Source: Rhodospirillaceae bacterium (GTDB lineage: Bacteria; Pseudomonadota; Alphaproteobacteria; Dongiales; Dongiaceae). Taken from it: 64,000 nt of DNA. A program made the translations under genes and the position numbers. The notes under the pieces were generated by a model, which was given only the letters and a program-made list of their open reading frames with translations, did no database searches and was not told where the DNA came from. Numbering within the stretch: position 1 is the stretch's first letter; the number at the start of each line of letters is the position of its first letter. The stretch is from the NCBI GenBank assembly GCA_008012315.1, contig SSEL01000006.1, positions 203,530 to 267,529 on the forward strand. Reading direction: 5' to 3'. This document shows, piece by piece, positions 54,065 through 62,811 of this stretch.

Positions 54065-54367
54065 GGCGGGTCCTTTCGATCGCGACGAAAGTGCCGTTCG
54101 GGGAGGCGATGCCGGGGAACGGCAAGCTAAATCAAAGCAGGCTAAATCAAAGCGGATGTAACGCGGTACAGCTTGGCTTGATGCATCGGTTCGCAATGCC
54201 ATCAGGCATGCCAAGACGCACCACCGACACGAGGCCAGCGGGGAACCATCCGACATGTCCTAACAGGAAGAAAACGCTCTCACAAAACCGTGACACTGTC
54301 CAGTGGACGATGGTCGCAATTCGCGGGGTCGCAATCCGCCGCGATACCGAATGCGGAAATCGCGCTG

Positions 54368-54799
54368 TCAAATTTCCGCAATATTGGGCGTGGTATTCGG
54401 CCCCAGCCGCTCCGGCTCTTCATCCGCGCCAAGGGTTTCGGGCAGGACGCTGCCCTTGACCTGCAGCTTCTCGCCGATCCAGAGCGCGTGCAGCAGATGG
54501 TCGTCGCGCGGCCGCTCGGTATTGGGATGAATGATGATGCTGAGGCCGCGATGGTTGAGCATCAGCCAGGGCACGAGCCTGGGGAAGACCTCGACGGCGA
54601 AGGCGATCTGGTACATCGATTTCAGATGCGGCCCGACCAGTTCGTCATGCCAGTTGCCGACCCGCACGGCAAAGCGTTCGGCAATCTGCCGGCGCAGGAT
54701 CTCCGCATCGCTTTTGGTCTTGGCGACATCGTAATAGATATGCGCGTGATAGGAGGCGATCTCGCCGATACGTTTCGGCTCTACGGTCTTGTTTTGCAT
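54368..54799 (-). CDS. DOPA 4,5-dioxygenase family protein
   Basis: 143 aa, MQNKTVEPKRIGEIASYHAH followed by IYYD, VGNWHDELVGPHLKSMYQIAF and IIIHPNTERPRDDHLLHALW. These His-rich blocks (SYHAHIYYD, GPH, IHP.T..D.H) define the DOPA-dioxygenase-like family (PF08883). Extradiol-type metal-dependent cleavage is known for betalain-related members; bacterial roles are unclear. Stands alone on the minus strand between IorA and DinB-like genes. Confidence 0.87.
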   Translation of the reverse strand: MQNKTVEPKRIGEIASYHAHIYYDVAKTKSDAEILRRQIAERFAVRVGNWHDELVGPHLKSMYQIAFAVEVFPRLVPWLMLNHRGLSIIIHPNTERPRDDHLLHALWIGEKLQVKGSVLPETLGADEEPERLGPNTTPNIAEI

Positions 54800-54899
54800 G
54801 ATGAAGGCCCGAAGCAGTGACGGACTGATCTTAAGCTAAATGGTCCAGGTTCACGTCAACTTTTCGATGAAGGCCGCGAGCTGGTCGATCGCGGTGCTC

Positions 54900-55439
54900 T
54901 CACCACCCGATCTTGAGCCGTTGCAAATCCTCATGGCGCTGCGGCGCGTCCGAGGCGAGGAAAAATTCGTCGAGCTGGGGCGGGGCGATATCGGTGCCGG
55001 CCAGCATGGCATGGGCCTGGCCGCGATGATGGATCTGATGCACGTAGAGATGGGCGAGGATATCGCCGATCGCCTCGCGGTAATCGATGCCGTCGCGCCG
55101 GTCGATGGAGACGATCCGCTCCAGGTCGTTCTCGGTGAGGCTGTCGCAGAAGGCGATCAACTGCCGGTCGGTCTCGCGCTGTGCCGGCGCCAGTTCGCCC
55201 ATGGTGGGATAGAGAATCTCCTCGTCGACATATTGCCGGCCGGTGCCCTGCATATCGGCGAGATAATTGCGGTCGACGATCAGGATGTGATTGAGCGTTG
55301 CCTGCAATGACGGGAAAAAGCTGACCCGCCGGGCGGCGAAATCGGCATCGCTCAATTGGGCGCAGGCATCGAGAAGGCGCGCATTCGACCAGGCATTGTT
55401 CCGTGCCATGGCGCGGAAATGGCTGAGGAGAGAGGGCAT
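54900..55439 (-). CDS. DinB family protein
   Basis: 179 aa from ATG 55439 with GGAGGTTGCC upstream. Four-helix bundle: FRAMARNNAWSNARLLDACAQL, FPSLQATLNHILIVDRNYL (first ligand His) and ILAHLYVHQIHHRGQAHAML (His ligands). The arrangement matches the DinB/YfiT-like metal-binding family, some of which transfer bacillithiol, mycothiol or glutathione. Role here is unknown. Confidence 0.9.
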   Translation of the reverse strand: MPSLLSHFRAMARNNAWSNARLLDACAQLSDADFAARRVSFFPSLQATLNHILIVDRNYLADMQGTGRQYVDEEILYPTMGELAPAQRETDRQLIAFCDSLTENDLERIVSIDRRDGIDYREAIGDILAHLYVHQIHHRGQAHAMLAGTDIAPPQLDEFFLASDAPQRHEDLQRLKIGW

Positions 55440-55504
55440 GGCAACCTCCGTATTCGGCCTGTAGCGGTACGGGTTCAACGCGGTCGAGAGGATAACCGCG
55501 TGCC

Positions 55505-56161
55505 TTAGGGTTTGATCCACAGGACCGGCGTTGCCGAGAGGAGCACGATGTTCTCCTTTTCGCCATTGCCGTCGGTCAAGGTATAGCGGTCGAAGTCGAA
55601 GCCGGGAGCGACATGCCCCAGGATCAGCTTTTTGTTGCCGAGGCGGACCACCGACAGCCGGCCGATCGCGCTCGGCTCCACCGTTTCGCTGGGTTTGAAA
55701 TAGAGCAGGCTGCCCCGCATCAAGACCGGGCGGAAGACATCGCCGACCGCACGGATGGCGACCGCGCCTTGCGGCAGGCGCGACGGAGCATCGACCTGTG
55801 GCTTCGGCGATTTGCTGTCCTGGCGGATTTCGCCGCTGCCATCGACGGAGCCGACCAGCGGTATCGGCGCGGCGAAAGCGGCTGTCCCCACGTTTTCGGC
55901 CACGCCATTGCGCAAGCCGGTTCCCGGGCTTCCTCCCTGGCCAAGTTCCAGGCCAGCATTGCGCAGCACATCTTCCACGGCAAGGCCGAGGAAATGGGCG
56001 ATCTGTTGCGCTTCGGTCAATTGCATGGCACGGCGGCCCTGGAACATCAGGGTGATGGCCGAGGGGTCGAGTTCCATGAAGCGTGCCATTTCCCGCTGGC
56101 TTTTGCCGGCGGCCTGGAGCGCGTCACGGAAGAATTGGTCGTTGATCGGGAGTAGTTTCAT
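55505..56161 (-). CDS. XRE-S24 (LexA/CI-like) transcriptional regulator
   Basis: 218 aa from ATG 56161. N-terminal HTH: FFRDALQAAGKSQREMARFMELDPSAITLMFQGRRAMQL. The C-terminal half has an S24-like fold: AIRAVGDVFRPVLMRGSLLYFKPSETV, GRLSVVRLGNKKLILGHVA. In LexA/CI proteins a Ser-Lys pair cuts the linker; the expected DSM..P Ser motif is replaced by GDVFRPVL here, so cleavage activity is uncertain. Prophage-type repressor in style, but no phage genes are near. Confidence 0.83.
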   Translation of the reverse strand: MKLLPINDQFFRDALQAAGKSQREMARFMELDPSAITLMFQGRRAMQLTEAQQIAHFLGLAVEDVLRNAGLELGQGGSPGTGLRNGVAENVGTAAFAAPIPLVGSVDGSGEIRQDSKSPKPQVDAPSRLPQGAVAIRAVGDVFRPVLMRGSLLYFKPSETVEPSAIGRLSVVRLGNKKLILGHVAPGFDFDRYTLTDGNGEKENIVLLSATPVLWIKP

Positions 56162-56356
56162 AAAGCCATTGTTGTTCAAATAACAATGGAACGCAAGGGG
56201 AATGTTGGTATTGGCCCATGGCCCTACCACATGTAGCGTATCGAATTGTGGGTTTTGGGGTTATTGAAATTAAAACAACGCGTTACCGGTTATCGAGGCG
56301 GGCTTAGCCAAGGGGAGGGCGGCTTTTTGAGCGGCGGAAAGCCCGTCGCCAGCGGC

Positions 56357-56743
56357 TCAGCCGTCGTAGCGGCCGAAAGCGGCAAGGTAGAAGTCCCGTT
56401 CCAGCAGCTTGAAATTGCGCTGGGCTTCGGTCAGGGCGGCGCCGAGATCGATCAGATTGGTCTCCATCTGATATTTCGACGGAGCCGCCGCAAAAAGCGG
56501 GTCCTTGCCGGCGATCGCGAGCAAGTAAAGGATGGCATCGCGCAACTGCACCGGTGTCATCGATTCCAGTGTATCGGTGCCATAGCGCTCCACCACATGT
56601 CGGAAGCGCGCCGATTCCACGGAGCCTCCAATACGCTGCACATGATCCTGCGTCTGACGCTCGTGCTGCATATCTCCCTGCGATGACCCTCCTCGCGCTG
56701 CCCCTGTCGTCATTGCACCACATGTTTTTGTATCTGTTTCCAT
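56357..56743 (-). CDS. Soluble hypothetical protein
   Basis: 128 aa. A polar N-terminus (KTCGAMTTGAARGGSSQGDMQ) is followed by a helical part: ESARFRHVVERYGTDTLESMT, QLRDAILYLLAIAGKDPLFA, TNLIDLGAALTEAQRNFKLLERDFYLAAFG. The likely start could also be one of the ATG codons at 56713 or 56668. No signal or membrane segment. Family not recognised. Confidence 0.55.
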   Translation of the reverse strand: METDTKTCGAMTTGAARGGSSQGDMQHERQTQDHVQRIGGSVESARFRHVVERYGTDTLESMTPVQLRDAILYLLAIAGKDPLFAAAPSKYQMETNLIDLGAALTEAQRNFKLLERDFYLAAFGRYDG

Positions 56744-57066
56744 GACAAGCCGTTCGCTGAGTTGAAGTGTTGATATTATCTCAAAGAAGAATCATGACTT
56801 CAATCTTTCAGGTCTCAATTCCCACTACTTTTTGGATTGCCGCAGGAAACCATATCTTTCCGCGTGTCAAGGTTGAGGCGATATCCTCGCCGCGCGGCGA
56901 GAAATCCCGGGAAGGCCGCCCGGCTGGCTGGCTTCGCCAAGAGCGGGCTTGACGATCGGACCGGGAGGGCTTCAAATGTTCATGTATTGTTCTCGGCGTA
57001 TGCATAATTATCGATATTACGTAATACGCGCCCAAGGGTCAATGAGTGAATTAGGAGAAACGTCGC
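56744..57066. other. Gene-free stretch
   Basis: 323 bp upstream of the secreted repeat protein. A GC-rich hairpin-like run lies near 56885-56940. TATTACGTAATA (about 57015) is a short perfect palindrome in the promoter zone of the next gene. Confidence 0.4.
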
Positions 57067-57477
57067 ATGGGTGAGCGAAAAAGGAAGGCCATTGGGATGG
57101 CTGCGATCGTTCTGCTGATGGCCGGCGGGGGTATCGGGGTTGGACTGGCGACAGCAGGTCCGGCCATGGCGGTGTCTTGCCAGCCTTGGCAGATCGACTG
57201 CAACGGCAGGGCGATGAACGGCGGAACCGTTGATGGTTACGGCAATACCTGGAACCAGAATCTAGGGGGCGGGTATAGCGACCAGAACGGCCGAAGCTGG
57301 AGCCGGAACATGAGCGGCAACTGGACCCGCAGCGATGGCTACAGCGTGGAGAAAACCATGAACGGCTACCGCGACAGCCGGGGCGAGACCTTCGAGCAGA
57401 CGCTGGGCGGCGGTTATCGCGGCAGCAAGGGGACCGAATGCACGCAGCTCATCAGCGGCACCTGGCGGTGCAACTGA
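57067..57477 (+). CDS. Secreted tandem-repeat protein
   Basis: 136 aa with TAGGAGAAA upstream. Signal peptide ends near AMAVSC. The mature part has about five imperfect 17-20-residue repeats centred on Gly-Gly-Tyr/Asn-Trp: GNTWNQNLGGGYSDQNG, RSWSRNMSGNWTRSDG, YSVEKTMNGYRDSRG, ETFEQTLGGGYRGSKG. Cys pairs sit at both ends (SCQPWQIDCNG and ECTQLISGTWRCN), probably closing the domain. Beta-strand repeats, periplasmic or outer surface. No named family recognised. Confidence 0.75.
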   Translation: MGERKRKAIGMAAIVLLMAGGGIGVGLATAGPAMAVSCQPWQIDCNGRAMNGGTVDGYGNTWNQNLGGGYSDQNGRSWSRNMSGNWTRSDGYSVEKTMNGYRDSRGETFEQTLGGGYRGSKGTECTQLISGTWRCN

Positions 57478-57502
57478 CCCACGCTTGCCGGGGGCGCCTC
57501 GG

Positions 57503-58228
57503 TTAGCGCTTGAGCGCGGTGCTGATCTGCGTCGCGATCGGCTGGACGCTGGAGCGGATGCCGTTGGCCGCGCGCTGCGGATCGCTGAAAACGGCGTCCT
57601 TGCTGCGGAATTCATAACCGCCCGAGGGCTGTAGCAGCGTATCGCCGCCGCTGTGTCGCCGGGCGTAGCTGTAGATATCGCTATAGAGGACGCGCTGGTT
57701 TTTGAGATCGGTCAATTGTGCCCGCACCATGACGGCGGGCTCATACGGATTCCAGGTCCGATAGGCATAGCCGGCAGCGGGGATCGCCAGGTCGAGCACC
57801 GCATCCGCCTGGCCTTTCAGTGAACTGTAATCCGTGGACAGTGCGCCCGGTTGTTCCGCCGGCAGGGTGACGACGGTCACCGTATAGCCAAGCTTTTGCA
57901 GGCCGGCTTGCACGGCGCTGCTGAGATCGGCCCCCAGCGTCACCTGTTGCGCCGTCATGTCGCCGTTGAATTTCACGTTGAAATCCTTCCCGGCATTGGC
58001 AGCTTTGACGCCCTCGGCCGTCAGCACGCCGAGCAGGCCGCCGCCGTTATTGGCCCAATCGCCGTTGGCGCCGAGCAGGAACGGCGGATCCAGCGGCTTC
58101 ACCACGGCGATCGTCTTGATGTTGGCAGCTTGCTCGGCATGGAAGGACTGGCTGGCGCAGCCGGCCAGAAAGGACAAAGCCAGCAAAGCCGGCAGCAGCC
58201 GGCTTGCGCGGCTTTTCAAGTTGATCAT
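57503..58228 (-). CDS. Lipoprotein, first of a paralogous pair
   Basis: 241 aa from ATG 58228 with GGGGGAA upstream. Lipobox SFLAGC near residue 22. Core: NIKTIAVVKPLDPPFLLGA, LGYTVTVVTLPAEQPG, ADAVLDLAIPAAGYAYRTWN, VMVRAQLTDLKNQRVLYSDI and a C-terminal FSDPQRAANGIRSSVQPIAT. This layout is shared with the next gene. Probably an envelope protein of the GNA1162-like kind in general fold; role unknown. Confidence 0.75.
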   Translation of the reverse strand: MINLKSRASRLLPALLALSFLAGCASQSFHAEQAANIKTIAVVKPLDPPFLLGANGDWANNGGGLLGVLTAEGVKAANAGKDFNVKFNGDMTAQQVTLGADLSSAVQAGLQKLGYTVTVVTLPAEQPGALSTDYSSLKGQADAVLDLAIPAAGYAYRTWNPYEPAVMVRAQLTDLKNQRVLYSDIYSYARRHSGGDTLLQPSGGYEFRSKDAVFSDPQRAANGIRSSVQPIATQISTALKR

Positions 58229-58400
58229 CGCGATTCCCCCAAAGATGCGCGGCAGGGCGCACCGATAATACAACCTTTTGTACATGAAATCGGGAGGAAC
58301 GGGCAAGATGCAGCGGAGCCGGCAGCGGTGGTCCTCACCGAGGCGCGTTAGCTTCGGCGCTGGTTGGCCCCGGTGATGGAAGCGATTGGCGGCGTGCGGC

Positions 58401-59198
58401 TTACCGCTTGATATCGTCGGTGACGACCTTGGCCATCACCGGCAAGGCGGCGCGGATGCCGTCGGCGCTGCGGGCCGGATCGTCGAGGATCGCCCTGCCA
58501 TTCTTGAAGTCGTAGCCGTTATTGCAACTGACCACCTTGTCATTGGTCCGGACCGCCGATGCATCGGCGCAATAATAGGTCCGCTGCAGCAGGGTCTGGC
58601 CGGTGGCCGTCTTGCTCAGCCGCGCATCCAGGCGCATCGCCGGACGATAAGGTTGCCGATTGGCATGGGCGTAGCCGGCCTGAGGTGCCACGAGGTCGAG
58701 CACCGCATCGCTGCCGGCGATCTCCGGCCGGGTCTTGAGGCTGGAAATATCCGGCAGGAACTGGCCGGCCTCAGACTGCGGCACGGAAACGACGGTGACC
58801 TGATAGCCGTCATCCCGCAATTCCTGCGCGATATCGGTGGCGAGCTCCGGGCCGATCTCCAGGTTCTGCTTCTTCATGTTCTCACGGAAGGTAACGACGG
58901 TGACATTGCCGGTTACATTGGTCTTCGGAAACTGCTCCAGCGGCACCATCCGGTCCTGCCGCCAATAGAGATCGTAGAGCATCGGTTCGGCCGGCGTGAT
59001 CAAGGCAATCTTCTTCACCTGGCCGAGGCCGACGGTATCGGCGACATTGGGCGTCGGCGGGGTTGAACAGGCGACGATCATGGCAGCCGCCGCCATCGGC
59101 AGCAGAACACGCATCCGTCGTGCCAGCGATTTCGTCGTCGACCGCCCCAGCTTCGTGTCGCTTCCCGGCATCCCGTCTCTCCCCGTCTCGTCACTCAT
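58401..59198 (-). CDS. Lipoprotein, second of a paralogous pair
   Basis: 265 aa from ATG 59198 with GAGGGAG upstream; an ATG at 59114 (MRVLLPMAAAAMIVACSTPP) would place the lipobox IVAC in a standard position. Core blocks GYQVTVVSVPQSEAG, SDAVLDLVAPQAGYAHANRQ, MRLDARLSKTATGQ and LDDPARSADGIRAALPVMAK align one for one with those of its neighbour. The pair arose by tandem duplication and is on one strand with 172 bp between. Confidence 0.75.
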   Translation of the reverse strand: MSDETGRDGMPGSDTKLGRSTTKSLARRMRVLLPMAAAAMIVACSTPPTPNVADTVGLGQVKKIALITPAEPMLYDLYWRQDRMVPLEQFPKTNVTGNVTVVTFRENMKKQNLEIGPELATDIAQELRDDGYQVTVVSVPQSEAGQFLPDISSLKTRPEIAGSDAVLDLVAPQAGYAHANRQPYRPAMRLDARLSKTATGQTLLQRTYYCADASAVRTNDKVVSCNNGYDFKNGRAILDDPARSADGIRAALPVMAKVVTDDIKR

Positions 59199-59377
59199 GG
59201 CGCCACTCCCTCAAGGTTCATCATGAGCGAATATGATCGCGAGCAGATGTGATCTCTGGTTGTAAAGCCTAGGGAAAGTTCGCCAGAGGCGCAACCGGTT
59301 TGACGATCAAGATTGTGCGATGCATACGCCCGCCGGTGGTGGATTCCCGGCGGGCGATAACGGTGGCAAGGCGAAAT

Positions 59378-59614
59378 CTAGCGGGGGTTCGGCCGGCGCA
59401 GCCGGGCGGCGACCTCGCGGATCAGGCGCCAGACATCGCCTTCCGTCAGATGATCCGCCTGCCAGAGAACCGGCATCACCGGATCCGACATCAGGTCGTC
59501 GAGCGTGACCTCGCCCTGAAAAAGGCTGCCGTGACGGTCGCCGGCCGGCGGCGGTGCGACCCGGCGTGTCGTTTCGAGGGAGGTATTTTCGGGCATGGCC
59601 TGGAGGGACATCAT
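59378..59614 (-). CDS. Small protein of a LDDLxxDPxMPVLW family, copy A
   Basis: 78 aa from ATG 59614 with AAAGGGTG upstream. The C-terminal half reads VTLDDLMSDPVMPVLWQADH then LTEGDVWRLIREVAARLRR. It aligns with the gene at 60343. The N-terminus is polar and variable. Soluble and probably cytoplasmic. No function known; the conserved VLW and EGDV segments suggest a protein-binding helix pair. Confidence 0.65.
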   Translation of the reverse strand: MMSLQAMPENTSLETTRRVAPPPAGDRHGSLFQGEVTLDDLMSDPVMPVLWQADHLTEGDVWRLIREVAARLRRPNPR

Positions 59615-59852
59615 GACACCCTTTGTCTTGCACGTTGTCTTGCACGCGTTGCCGATTCATATCGGGCAGTTTTCGGGCTGATCTTGGCGAGAATTTGCCG
59701 TTGTTCCGGCAATGATGGGACAGATGAGGTTCGGAATGGGGGCGATCGGGAGAGCCGAACCGGGCAGGAAAGCCCGAGCGGCGGCCTTGAGCATCATACT
59801 GCCGAAGCGCGGATTTCCTGCGCGGGGCTTCAAGGCTGCGACGTTTTGGGAG

Positions 59853-59894
59853 CGGAAGATTTCAGGCGGAAGATTTCAGGCGGAAGATTTCAGG
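59853..59894. repeat. Three perfect 14-bp tandem repeats
   Basis: CGGAAGATTTCAGG occurs three times head to tail with no change (59853, 59867, 59881). Copy number may vary between strains. Confidence 0.9.
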
Positions 59895-60008
59895 CAGCGG
59901 GTGAGAGATATATGGCGCATGAGAGGTACATGGCGCGACGGGTATGAAGCGCATTGGGCTGGAAACATGCCGCCGGAACGCGGAAGAAGCATGCCCTGAA
60001 AAGCATGC

Positions 60009-60086
60009 AAGGGAACGCCAAGGTGTCCGCCGGCGCTTGGGGGCTCGCTCGGCAGGAACAGGGAGGACTTATCTTGGCGTTCCCTT
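60009..60086. repeat. Inverted repeat with perfect 14-bp arms
   Basis: AAGGGAACGCCAAG (60009-60022) and CTTGGCGTTCCCTT (60073-60086) are perfect inverted copies 50 bp apart. It could be a small non-autonomous element or a structured RNA. Confidence 0.8.
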
Positions 60087-60342
60087 AACCAACCAACGCC
60101 CGCTCACGGTAAGAGTTCCCATTTTTTTTCGCAGAATGAGAATTTTCCCGGAAACGTTCGCGCTTCCTGACCACGGCCTGACAGGCGCTTCGGTGTCGAC
60201 GATGAAATAGTTCGGCCGGCTTGAAACAAGCCGGCCGATGGAAGGTCGTGATGGGAAGTTGTCGTGGGAGGTATTCGCAAGAGCTACTCGTGGAGGGAGG
60301 CGTACACTGCAATGAACTGTGCTGCGACTGATCGTGCCGGAA

Positions 60343-60561
60343 CTATTGTCGGATGCCATTATCCTGCCGCCGCGCGGCAACATCGGCGATGGTGCGGCGC
60401 ACATCGCCTTCGCTGATGCCATGGGCATGCCATAAGACGGGCATCATCGGATCGGCCAGCAATTCATCGAGGCTGAGCTCGCGACGCGTTTCCTGATCGC
60501 CGTCATGCTCGGCCTGCTGGCCGCGTAGATAGCTGTCATAGGATTGGCCTTGTTCGAACAT
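60343..60561 (-). CDS. Small protein of a LDDLxxDPxMPVLW family, copy B
   Basis: 72 aa from ATG 60561 with GAGGTGCGGG upstream (an ATG at 60573 is in frame). The C-terminal half LSLDELLADPMMPVLWHAHG and ISEGDVRRTIADVAARR matches copy A at 59378, while the N-termini differ. The two lie on the same strand 730 bp apart with repeats between. Role unknown. Confidence 0.65.
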   Translation of the reverse strand: MFEQGQSYDSYLRGQQAEHDGDQETRRELSLDELLADPMMPVLWHAHGISEGDVRRTIADVAARRQDNGIRQ

Positions 60562-60637
60562 CCCGCACCTCATTTATTTCTTGGTTCTTGAGCCGGTTGT
60601 GTGGACCACCGGCTTCTTTCTGTGAGCAGGAAGATAA

Positions 60638-60847
60638 GTGTCGAACGTGGCGAGACTTGGGCAATGGGATGAAGCTTTGGTCACGATATTGTTAGCCGCT
60701 ATCCTATCCGGGTGTGAGGACACAACGCCGCTTGAGACGTTGAGTCAGGCATCTGGGAATTTGACTCAAATTGCCCTCGAGGTTTCAAATGATTTCCATC
60801 ACCCGTCCAGCAAAGCGATGGCTGGGGAACATGCAGGCGCCCGGTAG
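60638..60847 (+). CDS. Uncertain small lipoprotein-like protein
   Basis: 69 codons from a GTG at 60638 with AGGAAGATAA upstream. ALVTILLAAILSGCEDTTP resembles a lipobox, but the N-terminal region is short of basic residues. The tail is polar (NDFHHPSSKAMAGEHAG). Could be real; no homologue recognised. Confidence 0.3.
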   Translation: MSNVARLGQWDEALVTILLAAILSGCEDTTPLETLSQASGNLTQIALEVSNDFHHPSSKAMAGEHAGAR

Positions 60848-60873
60848 AAGGTCGCATCGATATTGGGAGTGAG

Positions 60874-61395
60874 ATGATGAGCAGCTTCGGCGACTTCACC
60901 GATACGGAAACCTTGCGGCTGGTGCGTGTATTGCTGGCCAAGCCGGCGCAGGTTTGGATCTATCTCACGGAACCGGAGAAGCTCGCCACCTGGCTGGCGG
61001 ATGCGGAGATCGATCTCAAGCTGGGCGGTCGCGTGCAATTGCATATGCTGGCGAAGGACGGGCCGGCGGCGCAACGGCCGATGATCCGCGGCACCGTCAC
61101 GCGGTGCGATGAGGCGCAGCTTCTGGCTTTCACCTGGCGCGATGCGACCTCCGGCATCGATGCGCCGGAGACAGAAGTCTGTTTCGAATTGAGCCAGCAA
61201 GGCGAGAAGACGGCGCTGACGCTGATTCACCGGCGCTTGCCGGCGGAATGGCTGGCCCCCGTTGGCGGCGGCTGGCACCTGTTGCTGGAAGACCTGCAGA
61301 ACTGCCTGCTCGGCCGCCAGCCCGAGCCGTTCATGGCCCGGGCGCAGGCAATCTTTCCGGAATATGAGACGCGGGCGAAATCGGTCCGCGGCTGA
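60874..61395 (+). CDS. SRPBCC (AHSA1-like) protein
   Basis: 173 aa from ATG 60874 with GGGAGTGAG upstream. Blocks: LRLVRVLLAKPAQVWIYLTEP, KLATWLADAEIDLKLGGRVQL, FTWRDATSGIDAPETEVCFEL and ALTLIHRRLPAEW, GGGWHLLLEDLQNCL. These fit the AHSA1/SRPBCC lipid-cavity family. It is not next to an ArsR gene, unlike the copy at 40130. Convergent with the MFS gene (47 bp apart). Confidence 0.9.
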   Translation: MMSSFGDFTDTETLRLVRVLLAKPAQVWIYLTEPEKLATWLADAEIDLKLGGRVQLHMLAKDGPAAQRPMIRGTVTRCDEAQLLAFTWRDATSGIDAPETEVCFELSQQGEKTALTLIHRRLPAEWLAPVGGGWHLLLEDLQNCLLGRQPEPFMARAQAIFPEYETRAKSVRG

Positions 61396-61442
61396 GCGGC
61401 GTCCAGAGGCGGCTTCGACTTGAAGCCATCGCGCTCTGGCCG

Positions 61443-62801
61443 TCAGGTTGCCAGTGCCGGCTCCCGCGACGTGCCGCGGATCATCAGCGCGAGCAGGGCG
61501 GCGATGACGCCGGTCAAACCGGCGATGACGAAGGCATCGACATAGTTCCCCTGAACCGTCCGCATATAGCCGCCGAAGAAGCTGGCGCAGGCCGCGCCGA
61601 TCTGGTGGCCGGCGGCGATCCAGCCGAACACGATGGGCGCATCCCGGTCGCCGAAGACTTCATTGGTCAGGCGCAGGGTCGGCGGCACGGTGGCGATCCA
61701 GTCGAGGCCATAGAAGACCGCGAAGATCGTCAGGCTGTAGACGGTGAAGTCCGAATAAGGGAGATAGACCAGCGACAGGCCGCGAATGCCATAATAGACG
61801 AAGAGCAATTTGCGCGGATCGTAGCGATCGGTCAGCCAGCCCGAACCGGTGGTGCCGAAAAGATCGAACAGCCCCATCAACGCCAGCAGGCCGGCGGCGC
61901 GGAATTCCGGAATCCCCATATCGCCGCACAGTGCGATCAGATGCGTGCCGACCAGGCCGTTGGTGGTGAAGCCGCAGATGAAGAAGGTGGCGAAGAGCAG
62001 CCAGAAGGCGCGATACCCCATGGCGCGCCACAAGGTGCCCAGCGTGCGCGAGACCAGATCCTTCGCCTGCAGGCGCGGCGGATCCTGGTAATGCCCCTCG
62101 GTGCCGTAAGGCTGCAGGCCGATGCTGCTGGGCCGTTCCGGCACCAGGAAGAAGACCAGCGGGATCAGGACGGCGCAGGCAAGGGCGACGCTCCACACCA
62201 CCGGCTGCCAGCCGCCATCCTGCGCCAAAGCCGCCAGGAAGGGCATGAAGATCAGGTTGCCGGTCGCGGTGCTCGCGGTCAGCAGGCCCATCATCAGGCC
62301 GCGATTGGTCTTGAACCAGCGATTGACGACGGTCGCACCCAGCACCACCGCGACGCAGCCGGAGCCGATGCCGGAGAGCACGCCCCAGGTCAGCATGAGG
62401 TGCCAGGGCTGTGTCATCAATGTGCTGGCGGCCGTCGCTGCCGACATCAAGGCAAGCGCGCCGACCAGCGTGCGGCGCAGGCCGATGCTTTCCATCAGCG
62501 CAGCGGCAAAGGGACCCATCAGGCCATACAGGAAGATGCCGATCGCGGCGGAGAGGGAAATGACGTCGCGGCTCCAGCCGAAGCTGCGTTCCAGCGGCGG
62601 GATCAGCACGCCCGGCGCGCCGCGCACGCCGGCGGCGATCAGCAGCGAGGCGAAGATCACGGCGACGACGATGAAGGCGTAATTGGCGCCGCGCCCGAAG
62701 CGGAAGGCGCTGAACAGGCGTGGACCGATAACGGCTGTGGGGGCCGAGACGGCGGCTGTACCGGCGCCGGTATCGGACTGGCGGGGCGGCTGGTTTTGCA
62801 T
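61443..62801 (-). CDS. MFS transporter
   Basis: 452 aa from ATG 62801 with GGGAATATA upstream. Twelve membrane helices. Motif A-like WLTDRYDPRKLLFVYYG between helices 8 and 9, and the N-terminal GRGANYAFIVVAVIF. GVLSGIGSGCVAVVLGATVVNRWFKTNRGLMMGL is typical of the MCT-like/oxalate-formate branch. It moves an unknown small molecule across the inner membrane. Divergent from a TetR gene with an operator between them, so it is likely repressed by that protein. Confidence 0.93.
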   Translation of the reverse strand: MQNQPPRQSDTGAGTAAVSAPTAVIGPRLFSAFRFGRGANYAFIVVAVIFASLLIAAGVRGAPGVLIPPLERSFGWSRDVISLSAAIGIFLYGLMGPFAAALMESIGLRRTLVGALALMSAATAASTLMTQPWHLMLTWGVLSGIGSGCVAVVLGATVVNRWFKTNRGLMMGLLTASTATGNLIFMPFLAALAQDGGWQPVVWSVALACAVLIPLVFFLVPERPSSIGLQPYGTEGHYQDPPRLQAKDLVSRTLGTLWRAMGYRAFWLLFATFFICGFTTNGLVGTHLIALCGDMGIPEFRAAGLLALMGLFDLFGTTGSGWLTDRYDPRKLLFVYYGIRGLSLVYLPYSDFTVYSLTIFAVFYGLDWIATVPPTLRLTNEVFGDRDAPIVFGWIAAGHQIGAACASFFGGYMRTVQGNYVDAFVIAGLTGVIAALLALMIRGTSREPALAT

Positions 62802-62811
62802 TATATTCCCT

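Larger units (their letters stand above)
59615..60342. other. Repeat-rich spacer between the two small paralogues
   Basis: About 730 bp with the 14-bp triple repeat and the 78-bp inverted repeat listed below. A near-repeat GAGATATATGGCGCATGA / GAGGTACATGGCGCGACG follows the triple repeat. No gene is seen. Confidence 0.5.

Noticed and set aside
53594..54125. Continuation of the molybdenum hydroxylase large-subunit frame upstream to 54125
   Set aside because: That stretch is an off-frame reading of the [2Fe-2S] subunit gene; the Tat signal and SD place the true start at 53582.
55505..56161. Prophage repressor suggesting a prophage
   Set aside because: No integrase, structural or lysis genes are nearby.
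57403..57477. CRISPR-like regular repeats in the secreted repeat protein gene
   Set aside because: The repeats are coding, imperfect and lack spacers; no cas genes are present.
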